Position numbers and translations under genes: made by a program. From assembly GCF_000190735.1 (NCBI RefSeq), contig NC_015177.1:4278001-4342000 (forward strand): 64,000 nucleotides of DNA, given 5' to 3'. Shown in pieces: positions 48,010 through 56,798 of the stretch. The stretch's first letter is position 1. Every line of letters starts with the position of its first letter. The notes beneath the pieces are model-generated. The model was not told the origin of the DNA, made no database searches, and saw nothing but the letters and a program-made list of their open reading frames with translations. The DNA is from Pseudopedobacter saltans DSM 12145. GTDB lineage: Bacteria > Bacteroidota > Bacteroidia > Sphingobacteriales > Sphingobacteriaceae.

Positions 48010-50928
48010 ATGTTATCCAAATTTAACAAAAGCAGATTTCTTACTTTAGTTTTAGTCGGAGGTATTTGGGGTATTCTCTGTAATCCAGCGAAGGCCATAA
48101 GCAGTTTTTCTGGTGAATTAGGCCCTAGTGTCAGGTATTTAAAAGATAAGGAGTTAATAGTCAATAAAGGATCTACTTATTCCTATTCCGTAGATACTCC
48201 GGAAGGACAAGGACTAATTTCAACTATTCCCAGCGTAAAGCAATTGTCTGAACAATTAAGGCAGGGAATTAAGCCTACAGAAAGTATTGCAATCTTTAAA
48301 GCAGGACAGCAAAAATCTGAACAGGATTTGGTAGAAGAAGGAGATGTGGTGCATTTCTCGAACGGTAAAAAGCTAGTAGTTAGATTAGAGAGTGGAGCGT
48401 TAAACGGAAAGCTAACCATAGTAAATCCTCAAATTACGCAATCCGAAAAGCAAGAGATTGTTTTAAATTTTAAAGCCGGCCAACGAAGTCCTAATGCAAG
48501 TTTCGAATTGATTATACCTAAAGAAATACCAGTAAAAGTTGAGGATATCTACGTTAATATTATTGGCAGGGGAGAAGTACAATTGGCAAATTTAGATAAA
48601 CAGTCTATTGGTCGTGTAGGAACAAATTATTCATATAGTAAAGTAGGAATTTCTGAAGTAGCAACGCGAGGAGATGGCTCTAAGCTGATAAGATTAGATG
48701 CTTTGGATTTAAGACCGGATAATGGGATAGATGTACAATTGAAATTTAAAAATGTTACTGCTACCAAAATTGGAAATTACATTTTCAAATCAAGGTATTT
48801 TATTACAGAACCAGAAAAGCTTGCTAGTTCTGGAGAAGGTTCGGAAACAGCAACAATACAAGTTGTAAATACTATAGCTGATTTTCGGAAAGTTATAGAC
48901 AATACTCCATTCAGCCAGCAGAATAGCAAAACACTACAACTAGATTGGACCTCGTCACAAAAAGGGCTTCGGGTTTATCAATCATTAGACAAAGGAAAGA
49001 CCTGGAGTGTATCTAAAACAACCGAAGCTAATGGAAAAACTAAAGTTCTGGACTTAATTGAGGGAAAGCCATATCAGTTTCAGTTATTTAATGCAGCAAA
49101 GAAGCCTGTTTCTAAAATAATATCGCATTTCGCTGGAAAACAAGATGTGAAAATCTTTGGTGTAAAAGGTGACGGTATTGCAGATGATACAGATAAAATA
49201 AATGAAGTTATCGCTAAAGTTAGTAAGAATGGCGGTGGGATTTTACTTTTCGATAAGGGAACTTTTTTGGTTAGAACGGTACAGCTTAAAAGTAATGTTT
49301 GGTTGTATGTAGCAAAGGGGGCCACTATCAAAGCTATAAAAGGGGCCGATTCTCCGGAACTAACCTGGTTTAGCGACAGAAAATACAGGTCAGGCTTGTC
49401 ACCTACGGATAAAGGACCATACGAAAATCCTGAAAATTGGCTAACAAAGCAGGACGTAGGGCATACTTATTTTAAAAATGCGATGTTTTTTGCGGAAAGA
49501 GAAGATAACATTAAAATCATTGGAAACGGGCGAATTACTGGAGATGGAAATCTAGTGACCAGTGATAAAGTGATGAACAATGATGCAAATAACCGGGCTG
49601 ATAAAATGTTTGCTTTAAAGCTTTGTACAAACATAGAAATTGGCGGAATAGAACGCAAAGAAGATTTGTGGTATGACGAGGGTAAAGATCAACCATATTA
49701 TATACAAGCAAACGGAGCGAAAGATTTCGATGTAGAAAATATGTTGGATATTGATCGAGGCGGACATTTCGTGTTATTGGCTACCGGAACAGATCATATT
49801 TTTGTACATAATACCTATTTTGGAAAATACAATACATCTAACGTACGTGATATTTACGATTTTATGGCTTGTAACGATGTTACGGCTACAAATATTTATT
49901 GTAAGGTAAGCTCTGATGATATTGTAAAACCAGGTTCTGACTGTTCTTTAGGATTTACCAGGTCTGCAAAGAAATTTAGAGTAAGAAATATAATTGGAGA
50001 TACAAACTGTAACTTGTTCCAAATCGGTTCTGAAACTGCAGATGATATAATGGATGCATGTGTAGATAATATTTTTGTATTAGGGGCAAATAAGGCTGGT
50101 TTTTCAATTTCTACTAACGATGGCGCTCATATAAAAGATATTCACTTGAATTGCGGTCATACAGGAATCTTACACTCTCGTTCACAAATGAGAAGAACAA
50201 CTACCCCTTTCTTCATCTCCATATCAAACAGGGCAAGAATATTAGGTGCAACTGTAAGTAGACATAAGTTTGAGGAAAATGGAGTGAAGCATGACGAGCT
50301 GCTCGTAAATAATGTGAATATAGGGAAGGTAGAAAATATCATTTTAAATGGTGTGGATATTACTGAGGTTTATGGAGGAAGTTCTTTTGGAAATGCAACG
50401 GTAAGATGGAAAGCCTATGACGGAAAGCAAAGAAAAGCAACAGCAATAGTAGCAGGATATGCTTTGCCAGATAATTCTACCGTAGAGGGTGGTTTAGGCT
50501 TTAAACTTCCTAATGGTGAGCATACTGGTTATATCCAGAATATTAGTTTTAATGATGTTCATATTTTATACAAAGGAGGGAATCCTGCGTCGGATAGAGA
50601 GAGAATACCACAAGAGCTTGGAGTTGGGCAATACAATGTGTCTAATTTAGGAGTGCAACCATCTTATGGGCTGTGGGCTCGTCATGCAAAAAATGTCGAG
50701 ATCAAAAATAGCTCTTTCAATTTTGAAGCTAATGACGATAGATATGTCTTGTTTTTTGACGATGTAAAAGGAGCTAAAATAACGGATGTTGAAATGATGA
50801 AAGGGAAGGACAGTAAAGAGTTAATTGGTGAAAAAGATTCGGATAATATTAGCGTAAAAAATGCGGTATATTATAGTGAGAGATGGAAAGGAACCCCGTA
50901 TAAATTGGATAAAGACGGAAGACCGTAG
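48010..50928 (+). CDS. GH28-like beta-helix protein with large unassigned N-terminus (PUL2)
   Basis: 972 residues with a signal peptide (ends about NPAKA). Residues about 30-290 are beta-rich and match nothing I recognise; about 300-375 look like a fibronectin-type module (LQLDWTSSQKGLRVYQSLDKGKTW). From about 379 a right-handed beta-helix of pectate-lyase/GH28 type follows (VKIFGVKGDGIADDTDKINEV), with an Asp pair in KVSSDDIVKPGSD and the C-terminal SYGLWARHAKNVEIKN coil also found in the gene at 53,681. Canonical GHG and RIK motifs of polygalacturonase are not evident. Probably an exported galacturonidase-like or lyase enzyme; activity is unproven. The last codons are duplicated 907 bp downstream. 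Confidence 0.75.
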   Translation: MLSKFNKSRFLTLVLVGGIWGILCNPAKAISSFSGELGPSVRYLKDKELIVNKGSTYSYSVDTPEGQGLISTIPSVKQLSEQLRQGIKPTESIAIFKAGQQKSEQDLVEEGDVVHFSNGKKLVVRLESGALNGKLTIVNPQITQSEKQEIVLNFKAGQRSPNASFELIIPKEIPVKVEDIYVNIIGRGEVQLANLDKQSIGRVGTNYSYSKVGISEVATRGDGSKLIRLDALDLRPDNGIDVQLKFKNVTATKIGNYIFKSRYFITEPEKLASSGEGSETATIQVVNTIADFRKVIDNTPFSQQNSKTLQLDWTSSQKGLRVYQSLDKGKTWSVSKTTEANGKTKVLDLIEGKPYQFQLFNAAKKPVSKIISHFAGKQDVKIFGVKGDGIADDTDKINEVIAKVSKNGGGILLFDKGTFLVRTVQLKSNVWLYVAKGATIKAIKGADSPELTWFSDRKYRSGLSPTDKGPYENPENWLTKQDVGHTYFKNAMFFAEREDNIKIIGNGRITGDGNLVTSDKVMNNDANNRADKMFALKLCTNIEIGGIERKEDLWYDEGKDQPYYIQANGAKDFDVENMLDIDRGGHFVLLATGTDHIFVHNTYFGKYNTSNVRDIYDFMACNDVTATNIYCKVSSDDIVKPGSDCSLGFTRSAKKFRVRNIIGDTNCNLFQIGSETADDIMDACVDNIFVLGANKAGFSISTNDGAHIKDIHLNCGHTGILHSRSQMRRTTTPFFISISNRARILGATVSRHKFEENGVKHDELLVNNVNIGKVENIILNGVDITEVYGGSSFGNATVRWKAYDGKQRKATAIVAGYALPDNSTVEGGLGFKLPNGEHTGYIQNISFNDVHILYKGGNPASDRERIPQELGVGQYNVSNLGVQPSYGLWARHAKNVEIKNSSFNFEANDDRYVLFFDDVKGAKITDVEMMKGKDSKELIGEKDSDNISVKNAVYYSERWKGTPYKLDKDGRP

Positions 50929-50978
50929 TCCGAAGTCGATGAGAAGTAAGGTAATTGTCTAAGGGTACGTACTGGTGC
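50907..50978 (+). repeat. 72-bp segment duplicated at 51814-51885 (copy 1)
   Basis: Begins inside the last seven codons of the 972-residue gene and runs past its stop codon (ggataaagacggaag ... actggtgc). An identical segment lies 907 bp downstream between repeat units 3 and 4. Confidence 0.9.
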
Positions 50979-51549
50979 TAGCCTACCCTGTCCTTAGTCT
51001 TGTGTGAAAGGAAAAGAAAGAGGAGACTACGGATTGTTAAATAGCAAAGAGTCTCCGACTCGTTATCAGCTTAAAACTACTGTACCCAATGTGGTTAAGA
51101 AATATGAATAAGACAAAGGAGTTTTAAACTCCTGTTTATTTGAAAATCCGTAGAGACGCTATGCTTAACTCTACGGACAGCTATGGGGAGATGATTGTCT
51201 AAAAGATTATATATTACTGGTGCCAGAAAGTCCTATCCTGTCCTTAGTCTTGTGTGAAAGGAAAGGAAAGAGGGGACTACGGATTGTTAAATAGCAAAGA
51301 GTCTCCGACTCGTTATCAGCTTAAAACTACTGTACCCAATGTGGTTAAGAAATATGAATAAGACAAAGGAGTTTCAAACTCCTGTTTATTTGAAAATCCG
51401 TAGAGACGCTATGCTTAACTCTACGGACAGCTATGGGGAGATGATTGTCTAAAAGATTATATATTACTGGTGCCAGAAAGTCCTATCCTGTCCGTAGTCT
51501 TGTGTGAAAGGAAAGGAAAGAGGAGACTACGGATTGTTAAATAGCAAAG

Positions 51550-51687
51550 CGGCTGTCTAAAAAGCCAAACATCATCGTCATTGCGAGGTAACGAAGCAAT
51601 CTAATGATGTCAAAAACGCAGATTGCTTCGTCATACTTCCTCGCAATGACGTGTTTTTTAGTATTCGATAACCTTTTTGGACAGCCT
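51550..51687. mobile_element. MITE-like element inside repeat unit 3
   Basis: About 137 bp with imperfect terminal inverted repeats (ggctgtctaaaaag at the left, complement of ctttttggacagcc at the right) and a large internal palindrome: cgtcattgcgagg... at 51576-51602 against 51620-51651. No coding sequence. It replaces the 11 bp agtctccgact found in the other units. The CGTCATTGCGAGG ... GAAGCAATCT core is a motif seen in short repeats of many bacteria. Confidence 0.82.
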
Positions 51688-51813
51688 CGTTATCAGTTTA
51701 AAACTACTGTACCCAATGTGGTTAAGCAATATGAATAAGACAAAGGAGTTTTAAACTCCTGTTTATTTGAAAATCCGTAGAGACGCTATGCTTAACTCTA
51801 CGGACAGCTATGG

Positions 51814-51885
51814 GGATAAAGACGGAAGACCGTAGTCCGAAGTCGATGAGAAGTAAGGTAATTGTCTAAGGGTACGTACTGGTGC
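51814..51885 (+). repeat. 72-bp segment duplicated from 50907-50978 (copy 2)
   Basis: Identical to copy 1, including codons for DKDGRP and the stop, but out of any gene. It sits where units 1 and 2 have the ggagatgattgtctaaaaga spacer. Confidence 0.9.
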
Positions 51886-52218
51886 CAGAAAGTCCTATCC
51901 TGTCCGTAGTCTTGTGTGAAAGGAAAGAGGAGGCTACGGATTGTTAAATAGCAAAGGGTCTCCGACTCGTTATCAGCTTAAAACTACTGTACCCAATGTG
52001 GTTAAGAAATATGAATAAGACAAAGGAGTTTCAAACTCCTGTTTATTTGAAAATCCGTAGAGACGCTATGCTTAACTCTACGGACAGCTATGGTTTTTTC
52101 CCTGTTGAGGAATATATTTAGTTTGTGCTGGAAAGAGAAAAATGCTTATAAAGCATAATGAATTGCAAAAATAACTAAGTCTTTTATGAATAAAAATCAC
52201 CTCCTTGCATAAAGTAAG

Positions 52219-53667
52219 ATGTTTAATTTATTTGATATAGGAGTGAAAAGAGTTTTAAGTTTTTTTGTATTGATAATCTTTGGTTTGCATTCTTTTGGAC
52301 AAACGGACAAAAGTAAAGGCGATCGCATGCACTGGTGGCGGGAAGCAAGGTTCGGGATGTTTATTCATTGGGGTGTTTATGCTGTCCCTGCTGGAAACTA
52401 TAATGGACATCAGATAAAAGGGATTGGTGAATGGATTATGAATTTTGCTAAAATTCCGGTAAAGGATTATAAAGAATATGCAAAAGGTTTTAATCCGGTA
52501 AAATATGATGCAGATGCTTGGGTGAAGTTGGCAAAGGATGCTGGGATGAAATATATCATCATCACAGCAAAACATCATGACGGATTTGCTTTGTTTGACT
52601 CAAAAGTAACCGACTGGGATATTGTTGATGCTACGCCATACAAAAAAGATTTGATCGCGCCGTTAGCAGAGGCTTGCAGGAAATATGGCGTAAAATTAGG
52701 ATTATATTATTCCCAAAATCAGGATTGGGTTCACCCTGGTGGAGCGGCTTATTGGAGAGCTGCTAATCGAGGTTACGATAAAATGCCTAATGCTGCAAAA
52801 ATGGATGAGTTTACCAAAGCTAATGATGGACACTGGGATTCTCTTCAACTGAGTAAAACTTTCAATGAGTATGTTGACGGGATAGCGATACCTCAAATCA
52901 AAGAGATACTAACTAAATACGGAGATATTGCTGTTTTATGGTGGGATACACCCAGAGGGATGGATGCCGTTACAGCTGGAAAAATGAACGATTTGTTAAA
53001 GCTTCAGCCTAATATCATTACAAATAATAGGTTGATGGAGGGAGCATTTCAGGGAGATACCAAGACTCCTGAACAGAGGATCCCTACATTGAAAGAACTG
53101 GATGGAACAGATTGGGAAACCTGTATGACCATGAATGATACCTGGGGATACAAAAGCTTCGATCAGAATTGGAAATCGACAGAAACTTTAATTAGAAATC
53201 TGGTTGACATAGCTTCTAAAGGCGGAAATTACTTGTTGAATATTGGTCCTAAGGCAGACGGTGAGATTCCGTTAGAAAGTATAAATCGCTTAAAAGAAAT
53301 TGGAGATTGGATGAAGATTAATAGTCAGGCGATTTATGCTACTCATGCGGGACCCTTTCAATCTCTTTCATGGGGTAGGTCCACTATGAAAAATACAGAT
53401 AATCAAACCATACTTTACCTTACAGTTTTCGATTGGCCGTCAAATGGAGAGTTGACTATCCCAACTATTAAAAATAAAATTAAGTCGGTCGAATTGTTAG
53501 GCGCATCGAAGACCAAATTGGAAATCAATCAATCAACTATAAAAAATTTACCACAACAACCGATAAATAAGATCGCTACTGTAATAAAACTTACAATAGA
53601 GGGCAAAATAGCAGTAAATAATTTCACTGCGACCGAAGAGATGAATGTTGGCGAAATGGCTAAATAA
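52219..53667 (+). CDS. GH29 alpha-L-fucosidase (PUL2)
   Basis: 482 residues with a signal peptide (ending about HSFGQ). Seen: WWREARFGMFIHWGVYAVPAG, AKHHDGFALFDS, KYGVKLGLYYSQ and DIAVLWWDTP with the nucleophile Asp243. The KGGNYLLNIGPKADGEIP segment is typical of GH29. A C-terminal beta domain (about 380-482) is present. It removes terminal alpha-L-fucose, here probably from an acidic oligosaccharide. It differs strongly from the PUL1 GH29 and begins a tight gene run of six that reaches 60,413. Confidence 0.92.
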   Translation: MFNLFDIGVKRVLSFFVLIIFGLHSFGQTDKSKGDRMHWWREARFGMFIHWGVYAVPAGNYNGHQIKGIGEWIMNFAKIPVKDYKEYAKGFNPVKYDADAWVKLAKDAGMKYIIITAKHHDGFALFDSKVTDWDIVDATPYKKDLIAPLAEACRKYGVKLGLYYSQNQDWVHPGGAAYWRAANRGYDKMPNAAKMDEFTKANDGHWDSLQLSKTFNEYVDGIAIPQIKEILTKYGDIAVLWWDTPRGMDAVTAGKMNDLLKLQPNIITNNRLMEGAFQGDTKTPEQRIPTLKELDGTDWETCMTMNDTWGYKSFDQNWKSTETLIRNLVDIASKGGNYLLNIGPKADGEIPLESINRLKEIGDWMKINSQAIYATHAGPFQSLSWGRSTMKNTDNQTILYLTVFDWPSNGELTIPTIKNKIKSVELLGASKTKLEINQSTIKNLPQQPINKIATVIKLTIEGKIAVNNFTATEEMNVGEMAK

Positions 53668-53680
53668 TAAAATAAAAGAA

Positions 53681-55252
53681 ATGAACATTAAGAAAAGCAG
53701 TGTACTTACACTTGGAATTATTTTGGCAAATTTATTTGCTTTTGCAGGAAACTATAATATTAAAGATTTCGGAGCAGTTGGCGATGGAATAACACTTAAT
53801 ACGCTATTTATACAAAAGGCCATCGATAAATGTAACAATGATGGTGGCGGTAAGGTTATATTTCCTGCAGGGAGATTTCTTTCAGGTACGGTAGAGTTAA
53901 AAGATAATGTAACGCTGCATTTCGAAAAAAATGCGGAGCTTGTAGGTAGTACAGACTTAAAAGATTATAGAAATCTGGACCCTTTCACCGAAGGTTTAGG
54001 TATTGATGTGGGATGGGCATTGCTTGTTGCAGTGGATGCAAAAAATATTGGTCTTGAAGGTGAAGGTGTTATCGATGGACAAGGTACTGCGCTAAAAGAA
54101 AAACATATTCTGACAGACACAAGGCCAGAAGGCAAGCGTTGGGGCTTAAGACCATTCTTATTACGTATTGTTCGTTGTACTAATGTTAATGTGAAGGATG
54201 TTACATTAAAATATGCAGGAGCTTGGACCTCTCATTATTTTCAAAGTAGAAAAATCAATATTGAAAATGTGACCATTAGAAGTATAGGCGTTGCACATAA
54301 TGATGGGATTGGTATTGACGGTTGTCAAGAAGTACGTATAAAAGGTTGCGATGTGGTTAGTGGAGATGATGCCTTAGTTTTTAAAACGACTTCCAGTAAA
54401 ATGGGCTGTAAGGATATTGTTGTTTCTGATATGAAGCTAAAAAGTAACCAGGGAGCTATCAAATTTGGAACAGAATCTATGGCTCCATTTGAGAATATTA
54501 AAATTTCAAATTGTTATATCTATGATACTAAAAATGGCGGTATAAAATTACTGACTGTAGATGGTGCTCATATCAGGAATGTAGAAATTTCGGATATTGT
54601 TATGAAAAATGTAAAAACGCCGATGCTATTTAGACTGGGATCTAGATTGAGCGTTTTTAGAAAAGGACAAGATACGCAACAGACTACAGGAACTTTTGAG
54701 AATGTAGTAATTAAAAATGTTAAAGCTGATGCTGCAGCAGATGCACAATTGACACCGGCTTCCGGTATCTTAATTACTGGTGTACCCGGACATTATATTA
54801 CCAATTTAACATTGGAGAATATCGAGATTAATTTAGACGGTAAAGGAACAAAAGAAAATGCAAGACATGAGGTTCCGGAAGCCATTAATCAATATCCAGA
54901 GGTTAAAACTTTTGGTCCAACTATCCCAGCCTATGGCGTATGGGCTAGACACGCAAGAGGATTGGTGTTGAAAAATATCAAATTTAATTTAGCAAATAAT
55001 GATGTTAGACCAGCGCTAATTTGTGATGACTGTGAGAATGTTATTGCAACAGATTGGTCTCTGACAAAAACTGAAGGTTCAGAATCTGTAGTAAGATTGA
55101 ATGATGTGAAAGGTGCTAACATCAGTAATTTTAAAGTAAACGGAGCTACCGCCGAAGCTTTTATCAGAACAGAAGGAAATACCGCAAATGTTGTTTCTAA
55201 AAACAATCAGATTAAAGGAATAAAAAAAGAATTAGTTAAGGCCACGAAATAG
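53681..55252 (+). CDS. GH28-family (polygalacturonase-like) enzyme (PUL2)
   Basis: 523 residues with a signal peptide (to about FAFAG). Right-handed beta-helix starting NIKDFGAVGDGITLNTLFIQ. Acidic motifs HNDGIGIDG (Asp208, Asp213) and SGDDALVFKT (Asp229, Asp230) stand at the places of NTDG and DD in polygalacturonase, but the catalytic-His motif GHG is replaced by NQGAIKFGTES and RIK by GGIKL. This is a separate GH28 branch common in Bacteroidetes PULs, and its substrate may be another uronide than homogalacturonan. The ATG at 53681 begins the signal peptide, 13 bp after the GH29 stop. Confidence 0.82.
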   Translation: MNIKKSSVLTLGIILANLFAFAGNYNIKDFGAVGDGITLNTLFIQKAIDKCNNDGGGKVIFPAGRFLSGTVELKDNVTLHFEKNAELVGSTDLKDYRNLDPFTEGLGIDVGWALLVAVDAKNIGLEGEGVIDGQGTALKEKHILTDTRPEGKRWGLRPFLLRIVRCTNVNVKDVTLKYAGAWTSHYFQSRKINIENVTIRSIGVAHNDGIGIDGCQEVRIKGCDVVSGDDALVFKTTSSKMGCKDIVVSDMKLKSNQGAIKFGTESMAPFENIKISNCYIYDTKNGGIKLLTVDGAHIRNVEISDIVMKNVKTPMLFRLGSRLSVFRKGQDTQQTTGTFENVVIKNVKADAAADAQLTPASGILITGVPGHYITNLTLENIEINLDGKGTKENARHEVPEAINQYPEVKTFGPTIPAYGVWARHARGLVLKNIKFNLANNDVRPALICDDCENVIATDWSLTKTEGSESVVRLNDVKGANISNFKVNGATAEAFIRTEGNTANVVSKNNQIKGIKKELVKATK

Positions 55253-55260
55253 TTTAGAAG

Positions 55261-56790
55261 ATGCGATTTATATCAACAATATTAATGCAATTGGTTTTTG
55301 CCGGAATCATTCAGGCACAAACTGTAGTTCCACTTTGGTCTGATTATGTTAAGGATAAAAAGGAGGGAAAAGTTCCGTTCTTGCCTGATTTTTCATTCGC
55401 TGGGTATCATTTTTCTGAAAAAGCTATTCCCGATGTTAGCAAGCGTAAATATTTCAATGTGGTTGATTTTGGTGCAAAACCAAATGACGATATCTCTGAT
55501 GAAGTAGGTATTCAAAAAGCTATTAATGCTGCTGAGGAAAATCCAGGTGGTGGAGTTGTGTTTTTTCCAAAGGGAAAATTCATTATTAATGGAGACACTT
55601 TAAAGAGATATCAAATCAGAGTTACAAAGAGTAATATTGTGTTGAAAGGAAGTGGCGCAGGTATTGGTGGAACTGAAATACATCAGCCAAAGATGTGGGT
55701 AAATAACCGCTCTATCCTCTTTAAATCAGAAACAAATAGATCTGATAAATTAGCAACCATTACGAAGGATGCTCCGAGAGAAACTTTTGTTGTTGAAGTC
55801 GATAATGCGAGTAAGCTAAAACCTGGTCAAGATGTTATCGTTCGTCATAGAAGCGAGGAATATACCAGGAAATACTTTGCTCCTCAGGATTTGAAACCAC
55901 AATGGACGAGACTGTTTGGGCCTAATGGCGGAATGCAGATCATAGAAATACATACTATAAAAAACGTTAACGGAAATAAAGTGACTTTTCATAATCCGTT
56001 GCACTTAGATATTACTTTAGTAAAATCAGCTCCTTTTGAATTATATAATTATTCTGCGTTAGAAGAATGCGGTGTGGAAGATATTTTGTTTTCATCAGAT
56101 TGGAAATCTTATCCGGAAGAGTTCGTTCATCATAAAAATGCTATTCATGACAATGCTTATTTAGCGATTGGAATGGAAAATGTGAAAAATAGTTGGGTGA
56201 GAAACTGTGAATTTAGGGACTGGAATGATTGCTTGTTTTTTAGAGCGGGATATGCTGTTACTGTAGAGAATGTAAAATTTACAGGTAAAAAGGGCCATAC
56301 TTCGCTTCATGCAAGATCTGGTAATGGTGTTTTAGTTAAGAAATGCAGTTTCAATGGAGCACAACATCATGGGCCTGGAACGGGATATGGTGCTGCCGGA
56401 ACTGTTGTTACGCAATGTCAAATGGACAGGGATCAGCATTTCGATAGTCACGGAGGGCAGCCTTATGCTACTTTGCTTGATGACATTGATGGGGGAATAT
56501 TTACCAACCTGGGTGGTCCAGAAGCGGGACATCCTCACCATGGACAGTTTATGGTTTTCTGGAACTTCATACACAAATCATCTAAGGATTTTCATTACAA
56601 TTTTTGGGATATGCAAAGAAGAAGGAACTATACTATGGCCCATCCAATTTTGGTAGGTTTCCAGGCAGATACAAAAGTGACCTTTGAAAATGAGGGAATG
56701 AATGTTTTGTTTAACAAGGTGGTAAAACCACAATCTTTATTTGAAGCACAATTGGCTTTGAGACTAACAGGCAAGGATATAGCTAAATAA
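55261..56790 (+). CDS. Pectate-lyase-3 / DUF4955-like beta-helix protein (PUL2)
   Basis: 509 residues with a signal peptide (MRFISTILMQLVFAGIIQAQ). Residues about 65-110 form the start of a Pectate_lyase_3 helix (YFNVVDFGAKPNDDISDEVGIQKAI), followed by rungs with WVRNCEFRDWNDC and HARSGNGVLVKKCSF. The C-terminal 150 residues contain HFDSHGGQPYATLLDD and HPHHGQFMVFWNF and resemble DUF4955. Clusters of His and Asp in that part may be catalytic or metal-binding. No known activity; a lyase or hydrolase on the PUL2 glycan is the natural guess. 8 bp after the GH28 gene. Confidence 0.72.
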   Translation: MRFISTILMQLVFAGIIQAQTVVPLWSDYVKDKKEGKVPFLPDFSFAGYHFSEKAIPDVSKRKYFNVVDFGAKPNDDISDEVGIQKAINAAEENPGGGVVFFPKGKFIINGDTLKRYQIRVTKSNIVLKGSGAGIGGTEIHQPKMWVNNRSILFKSETNRSDKLATITKDAPRETFVVEVDNASKLKPGQDVIVRHRSEEYTRKYFAPQDLKPQWTRLFGPNGGMQIIEIHTIKNVNGNKVTFHNPLHLDITLVKSAPFELYNYSALEECGVEDILFSSDWKSYPEEFVHHKNAIHDNAYLAIGMENVKNSWVRNCEFRDWNDCLFFRAGYAVTVENVKFTGKKGHTSLHARSGNGVLVKKCSFNGAQHHGPGTGYGAAGTVVTQCQMDRDQHFDSHGGQPYATLLDDIDGGIFTNLGGPEAGHPHHGQFMVFWNFIHKSSKDFHYNFWDMQRRRNYTMAHPILVGFQADTKVTFENEGMNVLFNKVVKPQSLFEAQLALRLTGKDIAK

Positions 56791-56798
56791 TTAAGATT

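Larger units (their letters stand above)
50979..52093 (+). repeat. Four-copy hairpin-rich tandem repeat array (about 250-bp unit) in PUL2
   Basis: Units begin at 50991, 51241, 51491 and 51903. Units 1 and 2 are 250 bp each and differ at three positions. Each unit carries, in order: tccKtagtc / gactacgga stem, agtc-tcc-gact, ggagttt-n-aaactcc and ccgtagag / ctctacgg. Unit 3 is broken by a MITE and followed by the 72-bp duplication; unit 4 has a deletion of about 10 bp in the first loop and ends at 52093. No reading frame of note crosses the array. It separates the 972-residue gene from the GH29 gene. Confidence 0.92.

Noticed and set aside
50979-52093. Repeat array read as a CRISPR array
   Set aside because: The repeated unit is about 250 bp and near-identical throughout, with no short repeats separated by unique spacers and no cas genes.
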